From contig NC_090182.1 of the NCBI RefSeq assembly GCF_024679245.1, forward strand, positions 29,969,047-30,033,046: a stretch of 64,000 bases of DNA. Reading direction: 5' to 3'. Within the stretch, counting starts at the first letter, position 1; each line of letters opens with the position of its first letter. This document shows positions 47,186 to 57,385 of this stretch, one piece after another. Position numbers and translations under genes: made by a program. This DNA is from Pseudorasbora parva. Lineage: Eukaryota > Chordata > Actinopteri > Cypriniformes > Gobionidae. Below the pieces are notes generated by a model. It did no database searches. It was not told the DNA's origin and saw only the letters and a list, made by a program, of their open reading frames with translations.

Positions 47186-47600
47186 CTTGATTTGTAGTCA
47201 CAGTGTTTCCCTTTTTGCGTATCTTGTTGCAATAGTAAACAGCAGCGTTGGTATTACACTGAGAAAGCGGAGTGTGTTTGTTGTGATTGAGATGCGCGCA
47301 GAAGTTTATGGAAATCAGTCGCCAAATTGCCAATCCTCACGTGCATTTTCCTTCGCCTTGAGCAAAGCAATAAATACGCGCAAATACAGTCAGCTCTGTG
47401 TTGACAGCTCCCTTACTGTAACAATCAAGTATGAACGACGGGTTTGACGCTACACCTCCTATTCCGCGGGCTCCACACACAACTACTCCCCACGGACACG
47501 TGATCATCCCACGGGAATAGCTCTCATCCCTCCCTCACCGGCAGCTGGGATCGGTTAAACCGGCATCGCTTCGGCAGGACACGTCCTTGAGTTCGGCTTT
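47186..47600 (-). promoter_or_regulatory. CpG-rich candidate promoter and first exon
   Basis: About 30 CpG dinucleotides cluster between 47260 and 47600, far above the surrounding AT-rich DNA, including GCGCGC, CCGCGG, a CACGTG E-box (47497-47502) and CGGCATCGCTTCGG. On the minus strand a consensus donor TCAAG|GTAAGTACAC has its last exon base at 47186. A TATTTAT string (complement of 47368-47374) precedes it by about 185 nt. An ATG near 47345 opens only a short frame ending within the block, so any exon here would be mainly 5' untranslated. The block could equally drive transcription to the right, towards the candidate exon at 49079. No element ends were found around it, so it looks like host DNA. 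Confidence 0.4.
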
Positions 47601-48289
47601 GTCGATTCCCTTGCTTCCTTTTTGATGGCATGTATTGGACAATGGAAACCGTTTGACAAGCATTGACATTGAAAACAGTTTGAGCTGACGGATATCGATC
47701 TGGTTATGTAAACAGAAATATCGACTAAATGTCTACATTCAACAAGAATATTATTGGGCTATGAACGGGTCTGACCGACCTACTTACTTTCTTAAAAAGT
47801 ATTCTTTCTGTTTTAGCAGCTATATAGACTAGAAGTAGCTAGCCTATCCCTTTCAAGTTCTGTAACCAAAAAAAGTTAGGTTACAAGTTAACCAAGCTCG
47901 CGTTTTCACCTGATAAATGATAATAGCAATACAAAAAGATGGTAACCATGGAAACAGTAGGCTGCTCCAGCACTTTTGTTCATTTCAGGATGGAACTATA
48001 GTTAGGCTATATCCAAGTTATTTATATTAGAATATAACAGATTGATTGTTGATTTAAATATCACAAAAATATCGCAGATAAAGGAATATCTGGATTGTAT
48101 AAAACAAACATGCTTCCCAGAAATGTCCTATAGAAATTGCATTGCAAAGTCAGTGGATTATTTAGACTCCATGTCACTGGTAACCATCTTTTTTTTTAAA
48201 TTATTATTATGTCAATAAACCGTAGCCTAGTTATTTGTTGTAATAAATAGAAAGGGTTTGTCCATATTCACTAGGATATTCTTATAAGA
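47601..48289. other. No gene recognised
   Basis: AT-rich sequence to the right of the CpG-rich block; nothing structural seen. Confidence 0.45.
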
Positions 48290-48293
48290 TTAA

Positions 48294-48830
48294 AGGCACA
48301 ATATGTTTGTGTTTTTGTTTTGTTTTTCTTTAATATCCAAAAAGCACTAGTGCTATATGCTGTTGACTTATTTATGCTGTATACAGGCTACAATATATTA
48401 TCTTAAATGTTTCCAAGAATTAATATATCTAGAGAAATAAGGCATTTTAACCAGGACTCGAACTGTGCTCGTGTGTCGCCCATCAACGACGTCATACCCG
48501 TGGTACCCTCAGTTTTTGTTTTGTTTTTTGTAGAAACCATGGAAACACCAGACTCTTTAATATATTATGTTTTATAAGACAGGCGAGCAACTGTTCAGAT
48601 ACATTCATCGACAGAAAACAAATCATTGGTATATTGTTCAACACAGTTCATCATATATTTAAATCTTTTTTTCTGGATTTACCACTACCATGTTTTACCA
48701 TGCCTTATATTGATCGAACTTACTGTAGTGTGCAAAAAGTGTCTCATAGTAGCCGTCGAGCCAACATCGTCATCAAAAAAGGCGTCATCAAGCTATGCAT
48801 TTACGTACACAAAAATTACGTATTGTGGCT
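48294..48830 (+). mobile_element. TTAA element, AGGCACAATATG subfamily
   Basis: TTAA at 48290-48293 and 48831-48834 flanks AGGCACAATATG and CGTATTGTGGCT, inverted repeats with two mismatches. Internal strings AATATCCAAAAAGCACTAG, TCTTAAATGTTTCCAA and TACCCTCAGTTTTTG correspond in order to the AGGTGCACTATG elements at 20535 and 51104, so it is a diverged relative. Confidence 0.8.
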
Positions 48831-49078
48831 TTAAATTGACAGATAGCTCAGGAGTCTAGTCACATCTTTCACATTAAATAGTTAAATCTGTCCTGACCTT
48901 GTCAGGTTTATTTTTCAATGATGAGCAGCTGAGCTGACTGTATACAATATTACCCCTTACTAATTTAAGGCTGACACAACTGTGACATTAAAAAAAATAT
49001 CTAAATGAATCTGTAGAGAATATGCTGTTGCATATGGCATATCTAACTTTGGTCTGTATCTTAACCTTCTCTACACAG

Positions 49079-49206
49079 ACTGTTCGAGTTGAGAGGGTTG
49101 AGAAACTCAAGTAACATTCTGGCACTTGACCACATTGGGCCTCCTCCACACGTGGATTTCCAAGTGGAAAATTTTCCCTTGGAACACAGGTTTCTACCAG
49201 AGTTCA
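49079..49206 (+). CDS. Candidate internal coding exon, unidentified
   Basis: A 128-nt block is bounded by a good acceptor (CTTAACCTTCTCTACACAG, last G at 49078) and a consensus donor (TTCA|GTGAGTAT, GT at 49207-49208). Only one frame is open, giving 42 codons that begin LFELRGLRNSSNILALDHIG, continue PPPHVDFQVENFPLE and end HRFLPEF. One base before and one after complete split codons. The composition is protein-like and an NSS sequon suggests an extracellular or lumenal segment, but I cannot name the family. It lies 1.5 kb right of the CpG-rich block. No partner exon was identified. It could be a real exon of a plus-strand gene with large introns, or a chance arrangement. Confidence 0.35.
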
Positions 49207-49208
49207 GT

Positions 49209-50507
49209 GAGTATTTACTATTACATAACAAGAAGAGAAATATTGCACATGTTGTAATGTGAACTTATTGTCTGAAGTCAAACAAACAACTAAAGTGAAA
49301 TAAACTACACAGGAGTGACAAAACGATCACTCAAAGGGATATTTGTGGAGCCAGAGATTTGCTCGTGGCGAGAGCAAAACATGGAATTGCAATTACCACA
49401 GTATGACTGTCCCTGCCTAATAGAAGCTAATGCTCTGTAAACCCCTTCACGACAGGGATGCTTTGATGCTTTACTTGGTAAACATGATTCCTTTTCCACA
49501 TTTATGAACATTTACGTTCATTTGCTTAGTGCTCACATTAGCATTGTTATTTAAATGTTCTTATAATTCCATCTTACATGATCACTGCAAACGTTTTAAG
49601 TGCCCTGCTGCAAACAGCTGACGTGAAAACAGAAATGACATTGGGCCTAAAAAGGGGTCGGACAACAAACAAAATGAGATCCCTTAAGGGAGCCTGCTTT
49701 TGAGAAGAAATCCCAATTCATTCAGTTGCTCGGGACCCTCATGGAGAGCAGCTGTGGGAAGCGGATGGATCTTTGTAGTGCTGTCATGACTCGCCTCCAA
49801 GTTCTCATGCCGTTTCGGTAATGAATTCTTCAGAAGCCATTTGAGCTCGAGGACACATTTCAACATTTGGGTAGTTTAAACAGACTGATATGATCCAGTA
49901 GTTCTTTGCTAAAATATTTATACACGATTTAAACCCCGTTGACTAAGTGAGGGGAACAGTACTAAGTGACAGGCTTTTCATTATTTGTTTCATTTCGATT
50001 GGTGTCATGGTAAACTCCTTTAAAACATGATTAAATCTTAAACCTTTATTTGTGCTTCCACATCCTGGGATTCCACATGCTGAGTGTCAGGAGTAGTTGT
50101 ACTATGCATAGGCAAGAGCTTTGCTGTTGTGGTGTACCGAAGGCAACTCAAGGCAAAGCCTGGATATTGGATGCAGCATCCAGTTCTGATTGCTTATGTT
50201 GAATTTTAAACAGGTATCCCATGAGCCACAAGCCCACGAAACTAAAAAAAATTGCAGTGTTTCATCGCAACCGCATCTGCAAATGACAAATAAATACCTA
50301 GCATTGTAATATAGTGTAATGGCCCATAATAAGGAAATAGCCACGGTCGGTTTATCATTGCCAGTTGGACTATTATGATAAAAGCCTTTATTCCAGATGA
50401 GCCATTGGAGTGATGTTTTCTCAGGGAACTCATCATCATTGAGCTGTTGACAGTAAAAGCCTGACAAATATCAAGCATCACAATTGTTTTCCTTTCAAAC
50501 CAGGAAC
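49209..50507. other. No further exon recognised
   Basis: Overlapping minus frames at 50102-50481 and one at 49684-49866 have no recognisable domain. It may be intron of the candidate gene. Confidence 0.4.
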
Positions 50508-51646
50508 TTAAAGGGTTAGTTCACCCAAAAATGAAAATTCTGTCAATAATGACTTACCCTAATGTCGTTTGACATCTGCAAGACATCCGTTCATCTTCAG
50601 AACACAGTTTAACATATTTAGTATTTAGACCGAGAGCTTTCTTGTCCTCCATTCTTTCTGTTCCTCCATTGAATGTATGTACAGTATACTGTCCCTTTCC
50701 AGAAAGGTCATAAAAACATCATCAAAGTAGTCCATATGTGACATCTGTGGGTTAGTTAGAATCTCTTGAAGCATCGAAAATACATTTTGGTCAAAAAATA
50801 ACAAAAACTATGATTTTATTCAGCATTGTCTTCTCTTCCATGTTTGTTTTCAATCCTCAAATAAAGATTTGAACGGTTATGAATCAGCGTATTGATTCAT
50901 GATTCGGATCATGTGTCAAAATGCTGAAATCACATGAAATTGTCGATCCGAATTCTAAATCGATACGCTGATTAATAACTGTTCTAATCTTTATTTGAGG
51001 ACTGAAAACAAACAAGGAAGAGAAGACAATGCTGAATAAAGCCGTAGTTTTTGTTACTTTTGGACCAAAATTTATTTTCGATGCTTCAAGAGATTCTAAT
51101 TAAAGGTGCACTATGCAACTTTCCGTCCACTGGAGGGCGCTTATTCAAAACAAATGTGTAGTTTGATGACGCAAAGTTTGAGCGCAGCATCTTGGGACAT
51201 GTGGTCTTCAGCTCACAGCCGGTGGGAAATAGGACTCGGGCAGAAATCACATTCATGCATGCGGTTATTAACGTTACTGTAGTGTGAAGCAGAGCAGGAC
51301 CGAGTATTGTGGAGCTGAGCACAGCTGCTGGAGTGATTGTTACACAAATACCCGCCTCAGTCATCCACCGGGACTTTTATTATGACGGGACGGGACACAT
51401 TCGCCGGGCGCCCGCACTGATCCGCTCTTCCGGTTATAATTATGAGGTAATGCAGCTCTGTTTATCATATTAGATACGTTTAAGTGTGTTGAAAATGATG
51501 TTATGACGTTACTCCATGCGTTCACTTGTTCACACTGCTAAGAGTAAAGCTCTTCTGCCAAATAAAACCCAAAACCGAGGGTAGCGCAGATATGACGCAA
51601 TTGACAGGCTACTTCCTCAGACTGAAACGTTCCGGTCCTTAGTTAA

Positions 51647-51928
51647 CTTCATAATCCGCATCGGATCGGGGAGTCTGACGCAAGTGGGCATGTCTCTACT
51701 TATACTATTATTACTAAATCTGTCAGTCAAATTCGCCTGTGCTTTTAGTTGGATAAGCCAGTCAATGCCTAGCCAGCATAGTTATTATGACTTTTGGGTA
51801 ACATAATTTGAAGTGTCTAGTTTAAAATAAGACCAAATGTATGGATATAGACCATAGGGTTTAAGAGCTGCAGACATTTTTATTTGGGGTCGTTTTTTTT
51901 TTTTAATTCTCAAAAAAAGGGGCAAGGG
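51647..51928. mobile_element. TTAA-bounded 282-bp insertion, possibly piggyBac-type
   Basis: Absent from the related element at 20535-21236 and bounded by TTAA on both sides (51643-51646, 51929-51932); the related copy has GTTAAAATAGCAA at the join. One end, complemented, reads CCCTTGCCCC, as in piggyBac-type ends; the other (CTTCATAATC) does not match it well. The interior is AT-rich and non-coding. Confidence 0.65.
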
Positions 51929-52015
51929 TTAAATAGCAATTTTCTCACAATTTACAAATAGTTGGAAACATTTGGGATATTGTAGGTACTCAACTGAACA
52001 AAATATATAACACCG

Positions 52016-52838
52016 CCCTTACGCAACAAAAATATATTTCTCAATATATTAGTTGACAATATATTTCATGTGTCTCCATATATTGTGAAATGTACATGGT
52101 AATATATTATGATATATTATATAATAATATATTATATATATATATATTGCAATATATGGGACAATACTGCAATTATTGCCGTTTTCATATATTGAATATA
52201 TACATATTATTATACTATTCAATATATTGCTATGTATATTGAAATATATCCTACAATATATGAAATTATATATTGGAAGAGTCATTGTATATATATATGT
52301 AAATATATATGTAAAATTATATGAGATAATATACCTCAATGTACTGGATAATATAATCAGATTTATATGGGAACATATGTCTTAAATATATTGATTTATA
52401 TTACATAGTATATAATTATCATATATATTGTATACATGGTAAATATGAAATAATCTAATGTACACTGTCTGTCATATATTTTAAAATATAACAGATTAAA
52501 ATATAATATAGAAATATTTTCTAAATATAGAAAATATATTGAATGTCATGCACCATCTGATTTGGGCTATTGTTAATCAACCTCTGTAAACATATGCAGG
52601 AGCTTGCTTAACTCATAAAAAATACTTTGTTTCAATAAACATACATGAAATAATTCAGTTTTGTTTGTATATCAATGTATTTTAATATGTGAATCAATAT
52701 ATAGCAATAGGTTGTCCATCCATATATTGCTATATATTTTCAAATATATGAGGACGTTTCTGATACATTGAAATATATGTTCTAATGTATTGCAATATAA
52801 ATTCTAGTATATTGCAATATGTTTTTGTTTCATAAGGG
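52016..52838. mobile_element. AT-rich insertion built of ATATATTG repeats
   Basis: Inserted into copy 2 of the AGGTGCACTATG family; the uninterrupted copy reads AACACCGGCCTAG in this orientation. Ends CCCTTACGCAACAAAAATAT and, complemented, CCCTTATGAAACAAAAACAT are about 20-bp inverted repeats with few mismatches. Only CG is duplicated (52014-52015, 52839-52840). The 823-bp interior consists largely of ATATATTG, CAATATAT and related octamers on both strands with little other sequence. Non-coding. A 2-bp duplication is compatible with CACTA/EnSpm-like insertion, but the ends do not read CACTA. Confidence 0.8.
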
Positions 52839-53099
52839 CGGCCTAGTGGTTTTTGGATATTTTACTGCAAAAATACTACATAGTGCACCTTTAACCAACT
52901 GATGTCACATATGGACTACTTTGATGATGTTTTTATTACCTTTCTGGACATGGACATGGTGCATACACTTGGTTACGCTCTCGGACTAAATATCTTAAAC
53001 TGTGTTCCGAAGATGAACGGAGGTCTTACGGGTGTAGTACAACATTCGGGTGAGTCATTAATGACTTACATTTAATTTTTGGGTGAACTAACCCTTTAA

Positions 53100-54591
53100 G
53101 GAGATACTCAGGAGTGTGAGGGAGCTGTGCAGAATTTTTTTTTTTTGATGCTTTGCAAGTACATAAAAACATGTATTTGTCACACATGGCAAATAACTTT
53201 GTAGATTGATTGTAAACCTCTGACTGCAACTGCATGACATTTTTTAAAATTATTATTATTTGAAAATGTACTGTTTCTTTGTACCTCCTTGTCATCTCGA
53301 ATTGGCCAGCAAAGTGAATTTAGGACAAGTGTACTCCATATCAAATATTTTATTGAAAAAAAAAAAAATCCCCTGAAAGCGGATAATAGTAATCTCAGAT
53401 AAGACCGGGGTTGATGAAATACTCTGGTGAGTTGGAACTCTAGGCCATACGCCTTGCCGGTTTACTCAAGAAATCCTATAAATCTTTTTTCCTCCATGGT
53501 CCTAAGCAAAAATACAACAGCCTGATCCTAGCTGAACAAAGGAATTCAGAAGGTTCCTCAAAACTCATAGTCAAGGCATTTCTTTTTCAGGGTTTTTTTT
53601 TCGACCATATCACAATCCTAGATTGTAATTTGAACAAGCTACTTAAGTGCCTCTTAACTGTAGGACTGGAAAAAGATTATTTCAGCAAGCATATGACATT
53701 AAATCAGCTCTGTATTTATAATCGTGCAATGCAAGTTTCTGTTTTACGCCATGCTCCCGCTTATCCCTTCTGTTTGGAATTGGAAATTACAGATTACTGC
53801 TTCGATAATGAAAATGGAAATGATCTCTTTGACATATTTTCAGATGAGTGGAGTAAGATAAGATCGCATAATATCTGATGAATCACGCTTCTCATAGCGT
53901 GAATCATTAAAGGTTTATAAATAGTTCATTGGATAATGGGGGATTCAGGCAGGTTCTGAGCAATAATTGATGAGACGGAGTACAGACGGCCACGCCGCCT
54001 AATTAAGTTCTGTAACTGATAACCTTGTTCGTTATTAATGGCCCAGAAACTTTTAGAGCACTACGCAAACTTAAGACCACTTAAACAATTAGAAACTGTG
54101 CTCACATCAGATGACACAGTCTATGCAAATGTAACTCTGTGTACTCCAAGGGGTTTTAATCATCCACAGTTCACGTTTGCAAGTCTAACTTCCACTTTTT
54201 CATTTTGCTCACATTTACGCCTGGTTGGCCTCCGGAAAAAAAAAAAAAAGTATGAAAAGACAGTTTCCACCTGGGCTTTCGTTTTTTTGATCGTTAAGCA
54301 ACGGAAAATGTTGAAGCCCTTTCTGCCATGCTTCTCTCATCTCATCATCAAAGAGCCCACAGCTCAGTTTCAATACAACCTCCTGAGAGCAGAAGTTGAT
54401 TATCACTTTTTGAATTTTGCTAATTAAAAAGTGAGAGCTGCACATTTTGTATTGCTTAAGTAAGCAGGTTTTGTTTAGCTTTGCAGGATATTAGTAAAGT
54501 ACATTAATGCATAATGTTTAGCGCTTTAGAAATGTGCCTAAAAGAACCTATAGCATTATCATTCTTTTGAAATAATACCTGGAGATTGTTT
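53100..54591. other. Single-copy-looking DNA; possible conserved non-coding patch
   Basis: Contains poly-A or poly-T runs near 53132, 53356 and 54238. The segment 53880-54035 (with TAATTGATGAG and CCTAATTAAG homeodomain-type cores) is compact and free of repeats. Frames at 53630-53878 and 54038-54427 lack recognisable domains. Confidence 0.4.
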
Positions 54592-55947
54592 GGGGGGGGG
54601 GGGGGGGGGGGTGAAATGCTGTTTCATGCATACTGAGCTTTTTACACTGTTAAATATTTGGATTCCCATTCTAAACATTTCAAAAACTAATGTTGGGCGT
54701 TTGATGGAGTATTTCTGTGTCAAAAATACTCGTTCCGGTTGCTCACAAATTTCGGAGAGTTTTTTCGAGTATGGCTCCGCTTAACGTTGACAGAGTGAAA
54801 GGTCCTTGTATGGGCCGTACGGGCTCTTCTCCCGGAAGGGTGCGCGCACGCGTGACTAGAGCGAGAGAGGAAATGCATGCCGCCCATAAACACTGCTCTC
54901 AGGTGGAGATCCACTCGTCCGTGAACACGTCTGTCACGCCGCGCTCCACTTTATTCATATGGGTGACATCAAACGACTTCAACGCTTCAGCACAGCATTC
55001 CGGGAAGGCAGCGCTGCATTTGAACCGATTTGAACGCAGAAATGACGAGAAAACCGTCACAACATCATGCTTCAGTTGCGTTGCAAAAGTGGATCTCCAC
55101 GGTCACTGCTGTCACAGGACTTCACGAAATCAACAGTTACCAAAGAAGTGTGTTTTTGTCGGAGCGGTCCCAGCAATAAAGGTTCACGGTCGTGCAAGGT
55201 GAGTAAAATTGCTTCAAATATCTATGCTGTTGGCTATCGTCATGTAAGTAAACATCAGTAAACAACACAATTGTGTATAACGTTAATTTATCAATGGAGC
55301 ATGCGATCTATGGTGTGTGTTTAAATACATTTGTTTAGCTGACCAATATAGGTGTCAGTTTGTTTATTGTAAAACCACCCAAACATAAACCTAGCGTTCT
55401 CACAAAGCATGCTTCGTCATTCAAATGTGCTAACGTTACTTCATTGTTGTTCTATGTATAACGTTACACTAGTCTGACGTGCAAAACCATTTTGCTTGCT
55501 ACTGCTAAGGTTTAGTCGCATACAATAGTCCATAAACCGAATCATGTCCTTATAAACTGCGAGTAAACACACACAAATGTTGACAGACCACTAAATACAG
55601 TACCACAGAGACGGATGTCCTGTTCAATTTATTTCATCCTCCGGATTTGATTCTGGATCATATCTGTATTAGTTGAATCTGGGTAGCATTTTCATCTCCG
55701 CGCTTGATGATGGCAGCTTTCAGACGGTCTCATGCAGTAGCTGCGCGCGCTCGTCATTCTTTAGCTCCGCCCACACTATACGCCTCCAGGCACTCGGATT
55801 TTTCCGGAAAGACTCCGTACAGCCTATATTTCTTTTATAAATATAATAAAACAAAAGACTTTTCGGAGATATGAAGGATGCAATACTACTCTATAGGTAC
55901 TCAAGATTGACATGAGATTGACTGAAACTGAGTGTTTCACCCCCCCT
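54592..55947 (+). mobile_element. GGGGTGAAAT-ended element with a long ORF
   Basis: It begins with a run of 20 G (54592-54611) followed by TGAAATGCTGTTTCATGCAT, and ends GTGTTTCACCCCCCCT before TTAA (55948-55951). The matching end appears at 59110-59135 in reverse. The left TTAA is not preserved. The first 600 bp are CpG-rich and contain a 161-codon open frame (54717-55202), in which ALHLNRFERRNDEKTVTT and VAKVDLHGHCCHRTS are the most protein-like parts. A consensus donor CAAG|GTGAGT follows at 55199. The remainder is AT-rich. A related internal segment is at 60100-60482. Confidence 0.75.
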
Positions 55948-55951
55948 TTAA

Positions 55952-57105
55952 ATTAATAATCATATTAGGTCCAAATCAGCAATTTACAATGACTTAAACC
56001 ATTGCAAGACGCTGCTTTCTCTTTGAACTTAGAAAGTAGAAAACAGACATTCAGGAGCTTCTTGCTGTACTACAACTTCTAAGGAAATGCATCCTTTTAA
56101 GCTTGACCTTCAGACAAGTCTGAGGTCGAGTGTACAAATGCTGGGCTCTGCATACGTAACCTTTCTGTAAAAGCTGCTTGTTTTTAACCAAATTTGGGGT
56201 CTGTTCTCTGCATTGCATCTGCTGGTATTGGAAATTGCCTCCTCCAGCTATCATTATCCATATCGATGCACGGCACATGACACTGTCTGCCTCTGCGATT
56301 CAGATGGGTGCATTTATTTGTTGCCAAGTTTGTGAGATTCATGCAGTTTTATGAGCCTGCTGCTGAATTGCGTATCACACTGGGAAATCTGTCTTTTGAA
56401 ATATGAAGCGTTTAAAGCGCTAGATGGGAGCACAATTTCATTACAACAAAATGGAAATGCATGATGCCAACTTTTTTTTCTTTCTATTTGAGACCTTGCG
56501 GAATGCATTTTTAAGCATGTATGATGAAACACAATTGTCTCTAAGCATCAGCTTGTTTATACCGGTGATAGCGTGCTTATTTGCTTGGGAAGGTGGACAA
56601 CATTCAGTCCGACTTGACAGCATAACTAAGCAGCTGCTGTCTGTCTTGGTCAGGAGGCAGAATCGAAATCGCTGGAAAGGTCAATGATTATCTGGCCAGG
56701 TCTAGTGTCACATTTTAGAAATCCAACAGCGCTGTGTTTTAACAGCATGGGGTCCTGCAAATAGAGTGATAGAATCAGAAAAGGGCTTTACTGTCAGGAC
56801 GGTATAGCAGATTTGGGCTTAGTTAAGGCAGACAGATGGTGATTAGTCAATTCACTGATTGGCTGCTGGCCTTCAAGGTCACCTTTTGAATGGATGGAAA
56901 TTGCTTTGACTGCATCTGACCCGACAGAAATAATTTTGGGAGGTGATCACTGCTTTTGGTGTCTAGAATCGGGCTCTTTTGACATAGACCATTTAGACTG
57001 CTTACCCTGAAAACATTTCTGCATATTTTTTTTATTTTTTTATTTTTGTCATTTGAAAAGAAAACTGTAAAAAGTTACCTTATACGGTGAAAAACTCTAA
57101 AATCA
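55952..57105. other. No gene recognised
   Basis: Short overlapping frames on both strands (56051-56687) show no domain. No element ends seen. Confidence 0.45.
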
Positions 57106-57109
57106 CATT

Positions 57110-57385
57110 GGCCCTCATTTAACAAAAATGCGTACACCACATTTCCAGTGTAAACCTGGCATACACCCAAAGATATTCTTATATCTTAGAATTGTGACTT
57201 TATATCACGCAATTGCGAGTTTATATCTCAGAATTCTGACTTTATAACTCACCATTGTGAGATAAAGTCAGAATTGTGAGATATAAACTTGCATTTGTGA
57301 GAAAAAAAAGTCACAATTCTGAGATAAAAAGTCGCAATTACTCTTTTTATTTTTTTATTTAGTGGCGGAAACAGGCTTCCATTTG
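57110..57385. repeat. Degenerate ~20-bp tandem repeat with inverted halves
   Basis: Motifs of the type TCTCAGAATTCTGACTTTAT repeat to about 57250, after which the complementary form (TGAGATAAAGTCAGAATTGT) repeats to about 57340. It ends in ATTTAGTGGCGGAAACAGGC, a string that commonly follows this repeat in cyprinids. The whole can fold into one long hairpin. Confidence 0.75.

Larger units (their letters stand above)
51104..52890 (-). mobile_element. TTAA element, AGGTGCACTATG family, copy 2 (middle of the nest)
   Basis: TTAA at 51100-51103 and 52891-52894 flanks AGGTGCACTATG and CATAGTGCACCT. Compared with copy 1 (20535-21236, opposite orientation) the sequences are colinear apart from two additional blocks, 51647-51928 and 52016-52838. 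The mirrored arm of the outer element shows an uninterrupted TCTAACTAACCC at the corresponding site, which confirms that this block is an insertion. Confidence 0.92.
50512..53095. mobile_element. Palindromic TTAA element (outer shell of a nest)
   Basis: TTAA at 50508-50511 and 53096-53099 flanks AGGGTTAGTTCACCC and GGGTGAACTAACCCT, exact 15-bp inverted repeats. The arms stay complementary: CATATGTGACATCTGTGG (50731 on) is mirrored at 52902-52920, and CATCCGTTCATCTTC is mirrored near 53010. The core near 50880-50990 holds CATGATTCGGAT. The right arm is split at 51104-52890 by an AGGTGCACTATG element. Without insertions the element would be about 800 bp. Relatives: 30570 and 35068. Confidence 0.9.

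Noticed and set aside
53630..53878. 82-codon frame with fairly protein-like composition
   Set aside because: No ATG at its start, no good splice sites noticed at its borders and no recognised domain. Kept only as unannotated DNA.
54038..54427. 129-codon plus-strand frame
   Set aside because: Contains poly-Lys from a 12-A run, no recognisable domain, and an overlapping minus frame is equally open.
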